Shown: one piece after another, positions 1 through 7,300 of the stretch | How the letters are laid out: every line of letters starts with the position of its first letter | How positions within the stretch are numbered: position 1 is the first letter of the stretch | DNA from: a virus | Reading direction: 5' to 3' (one strand) | Length of the DNA: 56,378 nucleotides | IMG/VR virus record: IMGVR_UViG_3300027816_000119 | Span: 1 to 56,378 of that record | Translations under genes and position numbers: made by a program | The notes under the pieces: model-generated | Databases searched by the model: none | Told to the model about the DNA's origin: nothing | Seen by the model: the letters and a program-made list of their open reading frames with translations, nothing else

Positions 1-3000
1 TACCTACATTATTGATTGCCATATCACTCTTACCATCTTTAACTTCTAGATAATCAGGAATACCATTATTATCAGCATCAGCTGCAAAGTTATTTGCTTG
101 AGGTCCAACAAAATCTGGATTAGGCCCAACTACAGTACTACCACCATTATCATAGTATCCACCATATCCATAATCAGGCATGTAACCACCATAAGCCATA
201 TATGTAGGAACATATCCCCCATATGCCATTGGTAATTGATCTAAGTAATCTTCATTACCTTGAGGTACAACTGAAGAAGGCTGATTACCTCCTGTAGATC
301 CTGCTGGTGGACTAGAAAAATTAAAATCTTCTGCTGTAGGTATGTATTTTGGATCTGAAGTTGGATTTTCTACACCAGGTTTTGGAAAAGGCCCTTTAAA
401 ATTATTGTCAGAAATTCTTGGATTACCTCTTCTTTCATTTATAGCACCACTATCTAAAGGCATATCCCAGAGATCATTTTTCATAAAGTCTCTTCTCATC
501 TTTCTTTTACCAAAGAAACCTTTGCTTTCATATTCATTAGCAAGTTCACTTCTAGTACCTCCTTTAGTATCTCCAAACAAAGCAGGACCTTGTTTTTTAA
601 AGTCTTTCTTAGAAAAACCAGATACATCAAAAGCATCATTCAACCTATCTTTATCAGTATAAGTCTCATACATTTTTTCACCATCAATATCAGTACCTGT
701 ATATCTTTGACTATTTCTTTCATTATAAAATTGAGGAGTGTTAATAACCTCACCTTTGTTACCAATACCAACTATTTCTCCTTGATCATTAACATTAGTG
801 GCTAACATTTCATTTCTTCCAATCTTTCCAGTAGCATCTCTAGCTTGATCATCTTGTACATCTTCTTGAGATCCCTCAGTTGTTGATATATCTTGATTAT
901 TTATATTAGTTGTAGGTTGATTTTTATTTTCATCACCTGGTAAAGCATATGGATAACCTTTCCATCCTGGAATTGTATTATCTGTTTTGTTATCAGTATT
1001 AGAAGTAGTATTAGTCTTAGCATTAGGATCATTATTTGCAGCATTTCCAGCAGCATTCATTACTTCCCACTTAGTAATTCTTTTATCTTTATCAAATGGA
1101 TTAAACCACTTACCTTCTTTGTATTTAGTTTTAACAAGAGTCTTGGTAGGATCTTTCATCATTTGAGCAATCATAGCCTGATCAATTTGACCATCCGGAC
1201 TTGTATAATAATCAAAGTCTCTACTAAAACCAAACATGTTACCAATCATAGAACCAAAGTTTTGTTTAGCTGGACCAAAACCAATTACAGGATTTCCGTC
1301 ACTGTTGGTATAATTAAAAGTACCTTTGTTCTTTAAATCCTGTCCAGTAGGCAAACCTTGACTTCTTAAATATTCTTCAAAACCTTTTTTAGCATTAGGG
1401 TCTGATTGAAATAACTTACTAAAGTAATCTTGATTATAAGGATTAGTTGAAGTATTTGAGTTAGTAGTATTATTTGTAGTAGTAGTGTTAGTAGTACTAG
1501 TATTAGTAGTAGATGCATTTGGATTTTTTTCAGCTTCTTGTTCTGCTTTCCATTCTGCCCAACTTTGAGGTGCTGCTGTACTATAAGCTCCAGTATAAGT
1601 TGAATTTGGACTATTCTTAACTTGTTTACCAGCCAACTCACTATGTCTATCAATATAGTCTTGATAATTCATACCGCGTGCATCTCTATAGTTAGGATCA
1701 ATTTGCTCACCACCAGGATTAAATTGTCTAAGAGATCCACCATAAGCATACTCATCACCACCATAAATAAACTTTTGTAAGTTACCATACTGATCTGGTT
1801 GTAAATTATTTATTGAACCACCAAAAGCTTTTTGATAATCTTCAAAATCTAAAGCTGGTGTTGCACCAAAAATATCATATGGATTTTGAGCACCTGCTTT
1901 GCCAGATACATTTAACCAATCAGCATACTTAGGACTATCTCCACTAAAGTCATAATCATATAGATCAACAGTATTAGTAGTACCGTATGCTTTTTGATTT
2001 TCTTTTTGAAACTTAAGCCATTTATCTATGTATTCATCTAAATTTTTCATTCTTGGTAAATCTTGTTTTGGAATTCTTGATTTAATTGCCTCTATAGCTT
2101 CTTTCTTTGTTACTTTTGATAAGTCAAGTTTTGTTTCATTAAATTTTTCAGCATCAGTAAACCAATCAGACTTATTAGCTGCTCCATAAGCAGTAAGTGC
2201 TTCAGGTAAGTCATTAAATATATTTCTATCCCAACTTTGATCATCAGATAAAGTATAACAACTTTGTCCAGGATAACAAAACTCTTCTGTTTGTGATCCT
2301 GTTTGCTTTGATGTTAATGAATAAGGTGAACTATTAACTGTTGTTGAACTTGATGAAGCTGGTGAATTATTCCCTTCAGTATTCATCATGTATGAATTAT
2401 CTTGAGGATACATTAAACTTTCATCTAGATTTTCAGATGAGAACCTATCAGAATTTAAAAAGTCCATATCTTCATTTCTAGGAACTGGAGTATTAAATGG
2501 ACTTATAGGTTTATTTGTAATTGGCGAATATGGTGTAGGTATAACTTCATTTGAGATAGCTCTATCTTCACTTTCTGATGAAAAATTATTATAGTTTAAT
2601 AATTGTTCATCTGTAAGATTTGGTTGAGATGCTCTTGTTGACATTGTTGTACCAGGTGATCTTTTTACCCAGTGGTCATATTCACTTAATCCATCAGCAT
2701 CTTTTGCAATAAACTGATTAATACTGATAGGAGCTGCTTTACCTCTACCAGAAGCAGCTGGTCCTAAAGATGTCCACCAATCAATATAGTCTTGATATTT
2801 TTTTGTTTGATCAGCTGATACAGGATTATTATTAATTTTAACTTCATTATTTTTAGTTGGATCTGCTGCATTATTAACACTCTCAGTAAACCATTTTAAT
2901 TTAGTTATAGGAGCTGATCTAACAGTTCTAGTTGTTGAATAAGATTGATTAAAATTAAAACCTGGAGCATCTGATGTCCACCAATTCCATAACCCTCTAC

Positions 3001-4240
3001 CTTTTGGCATACTATCACTTACCTGTGACATATAATCTTTTAGTAAGTTAGGATTTGCTTTTAGCATCTCAGACATTTTAGACATGTCATAAGTAGCTTT
3101 TGCTTTTCTTACACCACCAAATGGTCCAAATTCATAATCAGTATCTACAAATGGAGGAGCTATAGGTACACCAAACATACCTCTATTAGCTCTTCTTATT
3201 CTTCTACTAGTTCCTCCAAAAGACATTTGTTGACCATTAAAATCAGTATTAAGCCCTGTAGTACTCATGTCTGGCATTTCATGTGAAAGAGCTTCTCCAT
3301 AGTTATGTAAGTTAGTAGCCCAATCATTTGCGCCACCATTCTCAAATTGTTGATTATACATGCTTTCTGCTTCTTGTTTATATCTTTGTTCATCTGCAAA
3401 ATTTTGAGCTGTACCCTTTATTGCAGACACTAAAGATTTATTAGGAGTAAGATTTATTCCTAAAGGATTATCTAATGTTCCATATGGATTTGGTTGTTTC
3501 TTTATAGATGGGTCTTTTTGCATACCCATTTCTGCTTTTCTAAGTTGTTTAACTGTTGAGTTAATAAACTTCTTTTTATTTGGAATACCACCTTTACGCA
3601 TTGTATTTAAATCCATCTGCATACCAGGCCATTGTATGTTATATCTATCATCTTGCATTTCCATACCATATTGTGCTGTTGCTAATTTTAAAGCATCTTC
3701 AGAAACTTGATTAGGATCATCCATGAGTATTTCATCATCTTCATCAAAGTCTTCTTGAAGATCTTGATCAGACTCATCATTCTCATCTTCTTCAGTTTCA
3801 TAACTTTCATCAATATCTCTAACAGCATCTTCTGATAAAGCTTTACTTTTTTTATTACGTTCTTCAGTTAACCTATCTTCTTCTTCTCTTTTTCTTTCTC
3901 TTCTTTCATCTTCAGTTTCAATAAGTTCAGAATCCATCATAGATTGTTTCTTCTTACTTCTTCTTCTTTTTGAAGAATAGTAATCATCTTCTATTTCATC
4001 CATTACTGAATCAACAAGTTTTTTAGAATAGTCATATGTATAACCTGCATTTTGTAATTGCTGTATAACTATTCTATCAGAAAGATTGTTTTTATCAATA
4101 AGATCTGCAATTTGTGATTTTAATTCTCTTTCTGAATCAACTTGCATACCTGGAGCTGCTGTAGGTAGTGATGTAAATTTATCTAATCTACTAATAAATT
4201 TACCTGTTGTACCTCCAGACTTATATATTCTAACTTTCAT
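1..4240 (-). CDS. Giant internal virion (cargo-like) protein, C-terminus beyond left edge
   Basis: One uninterrupted minus-strand frame starts at ATG 4238-4240 and is still open at base 1, so about 1413 codons are visible. I translated it by hand; the frame agrees at both ends. The N-terminus (MKVRIYKSGGTTGKF) resembles the starts of the two neighbouring giant proteins. Residues about 95-180 are highly charged (RRRSKKK followed by long Glu/Asp runs), the middle is Ser/Asn/Thr-rich and low in complexity, and GG motifs recur (MRKGGIP, FENGGAND, YGGSLRQFNPGGEQ, then four copies of a YGGY-type motif near the edge). Near base 30-70 it reads DADNNGIPDYLE, a calcium-binding loop of thrombospondin type 3 style. 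I recognise no enzyme domain. Its place after two effector polyproteins suggests another virion-internal or injected protein; that is inference. Confidence 0.8.
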   Translation of the reverse strand, partial: MKVRIYKSGGTTGKFISRLDKFTSLPTAAPGMQVDSERELKSQIADLIDKNNLSDRIVIQQLQNAGYTYDYSKKLVDSVMDEIEDDYYSSKRRRSKKKQSMMDSELIETEDERRERKREEEDRLTEERNKKSKALSEDAVRDIDESYETEEDENDESDQDLQEDFDEDDEILMDDPNQVSEDALKLATAQYGMEMQDDRYNIQWPGMQMDLNTMRKGGIPNKKKFINSTVKQLRKAEMGMQKDPSIKKQPNPYGTLDNPLGINLTPNKSLVSAIKGTAQNFADEQRYKQEAESMYNQQFENGGANDWATNLHNYGEALSHEMPDMSTTGLNTDFNGQQMSFGGTSRRIRRANRGMFGVPIAPPFVDTDYEFGPFGGVRKAKATYDMSKMSEMLKANPNLLKDYMSQVSDSMPKGRGLWNWWTSDAPGFNFNQSYSTTRTVRSAPITKLKWFTESVNNAADPTKNNEVKINNNPVSADQTKKYQDYIDWWTSLGPAASGRGKAAPISINQFIAKDADGLSEYDHWVKRSPGTTMSTRASQPNLTDEQLLNYNNFSSESEDRAISNEVIPTPYSPITNKPISPFNTPVPRNEDMDFLNSDRFSSENLDESLMYPQDNSYMMNTEGNNSPASSSSTTVNSSPYSLTSKQTGSQTEEFCYPGQSCYTLSDDQSWDRNIFNDLPEALTAYGAANKSDWFTDAEKFNETKLDLSKVTKKEAIEAIKSRIPKQDLPRMKNLDEYIDKWLKFQKENQKAYGTTNTVDLYDYDFSGDSPKYADWLNVSGKAGAQNPYDIFGATPALDFEDYQKAFGGSINNLQPDQYGNLQKFIYGGDEYAYGGSLRQFNPGGEQIDPNYRDARGMNYQDYIDRHSELAGKQVKNSPNSTYTGAYSTAAPQSWAEWKAEQEAEKNPNASTTNTSTTNTTTTNNTTNSNTSTNPYNQDYFSKLFQSDPNAKKGFEEYLRSQGLPTGQDLKNKGTFNYTNSDGNPVIGFGPAKQNFGSMIGNMFGFSRDFDYYTSPDGQIDQAMIAQMMKDPTKTLVKTKYKEGKWFNPFDKDKRITKWEVMNAAGNAANNDPNAKTNTTSNTDNKTDNTIPGWKGYPYALPGDENKNQPTTNINNQDISTTEGSQEDVQDDQARDATGKIGRNEMLATNVNDQGEIVGIGNKGEVINTPQFYNERNSQRYTGTDIDGEKMYETYTDKDRLNDAFDVSGFSKKDFKKQGPALFGDTKGGTRSELANEYESKGFFGKRKMRRDFMKNDLWDMPLDSGAINERRGNPRISDNNFKGPFPKPGVENPTSDPKYIPTAEDFNFSSPPAGSTGGNQPSSVVPQGNEDYLDQLPMAYGGYVPTYMAYGGYMPDYGYGGYYDNGGSTVVGPNPDFVGPQANNFAADADNNGIPDYLEVKDGKSDMAINNVG

Positions 4241-4255
4241 GAGTGGCTATTATAT

Positions 4256-4275
4256 ATTAAATATACTAATTTTTA
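4256..4275 (-). promoter_or_regulatory. Putative GTATATT-class phage promoter
   Basis: The minus strand reads TTAGTATATTTAATATATAA about 20-35 bases before the ATG at 4240. The core GTATATT (AATATAC on the plus strand at 4260-4266) is shared with the other leaders listed here. Function is inferred from recurrence only. Confidence 0.45.
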
Positions 4276-4285
4276 AATTAATCAT

Positions 4286-4302
4286 TAAACTTTATAAGTT
4301 TA
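4286..4302 (-). terminator. Weak AT-only hairpin after the 1877-residue gene
   Basis: TAAACTT and AAGTTTA form seven-base inverted arms around TAT, directly after the stop codon at 4306. It lacks GC pairs and a clean T tract, so it is at best a weak terminator. Confidence 0.25.
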
Positions 4303-4305
4303 GAT

Positions 4306-7300
4306 TTAGTTATTAAATGGGTTTCTAACATCATCTCCTGTTAAAGCATATGGTTTTCTATTTTTATCCAGTTTCCATGATGCGGCATTATGATCATAAG
4401 CTGCATTGTTTATATTACCTATTTTTGACCAACTAGTCTCACCTGCAGGTTTGTACCATATCATATTGTTATATACATAAGTTACATTCTTATTCTTTAA
4501 TTTTTTTGCAATGTTATAAAAATGTTCTTTTGTTTGTGCTACAGTCATTAACAAGTCAATACTATTAGCTGCCCTTAAATATACATCCTTTGTATTTGTT
4601 AGATTTTTAGATTTTAAAATATTATCTATAGGAGTGTTAAATGTCATAGGTACTTCAGCATAATCTATGTTATAAGCTTTTTTATTCTTAGCATGTTCTT
4701 TAAATGATTTTACTTGATCTGGAATATCAGTAGCAATCACTTTAATTTTCTTTTGTTTTATTTTTGGGTTTTGTGTTAACTCCCATACAGATACACCAGC
4801 AAGTTTTGGATCAGAATTTCCTAATGCAGATCCTATATCAATAATAACAGAGTTAGGTTTAGCCATATCAGCAAAGAATTTTTCTGAGTCAACATTTCTT
4901 TGAACATCCGTTCTATTAGCAATGTCTCTACCCCTACTCATAAATTTACTATAGCGTTCATAATCTTTTTGTTGTCTACCTAGCCATTCTTGATCAACTA
5001 ATTGTGAACTAATACTATTGTCAAAAACAGGAGGTTTTTCTTCAACAGTTTCTTTTGAAGATATATCTTTAGTTAATTTACTCATTGCATCCCAAAGAGA
5101 TAGTTCAGGATCTGGTTTTAAATCAAGAGATGTATTTTCAATACCTTGACCTCTTTGACCATATTCTGCAAATTGAGCAGCACTATTATTACCTAATGGT
5201 TGTTGAGAAGGTTGTCTTGTTAATGATGGTGGAGCACCTGCCATATTTGATTGTGTTAATTGAGCTCTTAGAGCTTCCATATCATATGGCTCTATAACTT
5301 GTTTTTGTTGTACTTCAGGTTTTGCAAACTTTTTAAGTTGATCCATTTTATTTGGAAATAACTTATTCATATCAATTGTAGGTGCCGAAGGTGTTTGTTT
5401 CGCACTATATGGAGAATAACTAACATCTGCTTCTTTTAAAAAGTCTACTACACCTAAGTTATTTAGATTATTAACTTTAGTTTTTGCTTCTTGTTCTGAA
5501 ATTTTTGACATCCTATTAATCCAAGAGTCATAAGCAGTAGACACAGCATCTCCTACTTTATCAATATAAGGAGATGCAAACTTAGATAATGCATCAAATT
5601 GTTCCATTATTGTAGTTCCTTTCTTAGGTTTAGGACCTGGTTTTTTAGGAGCACTTACATTCTTTTTATTAGCAAATAATTCTGGATACTTAAATATTAA
5701 TCCTTCTCTAGTACCTACTTTTTGTTTTACTAAGTCATCTAAGCTATTACCTTGTTTTACTAAAGCAAATACCATTTGATCATATGGAGTAACTGTAGGA
5801 GTAGATTTTGTATCTACTATTTTAGGTTCTCCAAATTCACCAGCCTGAAGTCTTTTAACAAGAGCTAAGTTTTGTTCCATAGTTCCATCAGTAAGACCTT
5901 TAGCTTTTGCTTCAGACCAAGGGGTTCCTGTATATTGATACCATATATCAGATGGTGTACCACCATTAGCCATCATAGGAACAGATACTTCTTCAACATT
6001 ATATCCGTTATTTAAATAGTGTTGAATTTTATCTTCTGGAATATCTAATTCTATATAATCATTTGTAGCTCCACCTTGTTTATAAGGATTATGAACATCA
6101 AAAATAAATCTTGGTGACTCACTTCCAAAACCTTTTGTATTAACTCCAGATACTTTGTAACCTAACTTAGATGGTAATAATAATTCTTGTTCATCAACAT
6201 ATTGTGATCCTGTATACATATTAGGCCTAAAAGCACTTTGTCCTTCAGGAACATTTATAATAGCTACTTTAGATGTAGGATCACCACTTCCCCAAACATT
6301 GCCTGTCATATCAGTAGTTGTACTCCAATTATGTTCTGGATATATTACATCTCCTTCAAGTAAATCATCATAATTTAACATAAGTTCCTGATCACCTCTC
6401 ATTGTTTTAACAGGTCTATTAAAACTAGATGTTCTTCTAACTTGAGCCGGTGCTTTAAGTTTATTAGCCCCTATGACTGGTTCAATTTGATTAGATAAAT
6501 ATTCTGCAAACTGTTTATTACCACCATAACCAGGATTCTTATTAAAGTAACCAGAGTATTCTAACTGATAAGTATCACCTAAAAACTTTTGTTGATTAGT
6601 TAAATCATTTTCTAAACCAGTTGATTTAGCAAATTCATCATCAACTAAAAATCCTTCATTAGACTTTAATTTTCCTACATCATCATGTGCACCAAATACT
6701 AATATTTCATCATCCTTTCCTTTACCAAATTGTTTTTCAAACTTTGGTTTATATTCTTTCAATAATGCATTTGCTTCATTTTTAGCTTGCATAAAAGATT
6801 CTTCAGTTGGAAATAATTCTGGATAAGCTTCATTAGCAGCCTTAAAATTTTTATAACCTTTAGCATGTCTTAACTCTTCAATATTTCTATACTTACTAAG
6901 TATACTACCTTGCGGCTTACCTTTGGTCAATGTTTTAAATCCTTTACCTACATCACTAACTAAATCACCAGCTTTAGCAAAAGTTCCTGCAGTTCTTAGT
7001 CCGCTTAAACCAGGTGCTATTAAACCAGCAACACCAATTGCATCCATTGTTTCATCAAAACCCTCCCCATAGTTAGAACCCGTAAGAGGATTAACACCCA
7101 TGTCAAATTTTCCAGTATTAGCATAGTTATATACACCTTGTCCTAAACCAAGAGGTAGTGTAGTTATATCTCCCATACTTTGACCAACACCTTTTAATGT
7201 GCCTAACGGATCTTCATATACTCTATGTGCTGATGCTATACCAGAAAGTTCAGCAGCAGCATCTCTTACTAAATTAAAGTTTTCAGTTTTTCTAGCGTTA

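Noticed and set aside
1366-1653. A 95-codon minus-strand frame rich in Leu/Ile/Gln
   Set aside because: It is a shadow of the Asn/Thr-rich low-complexity part of the giant left-edge gene in another frame.
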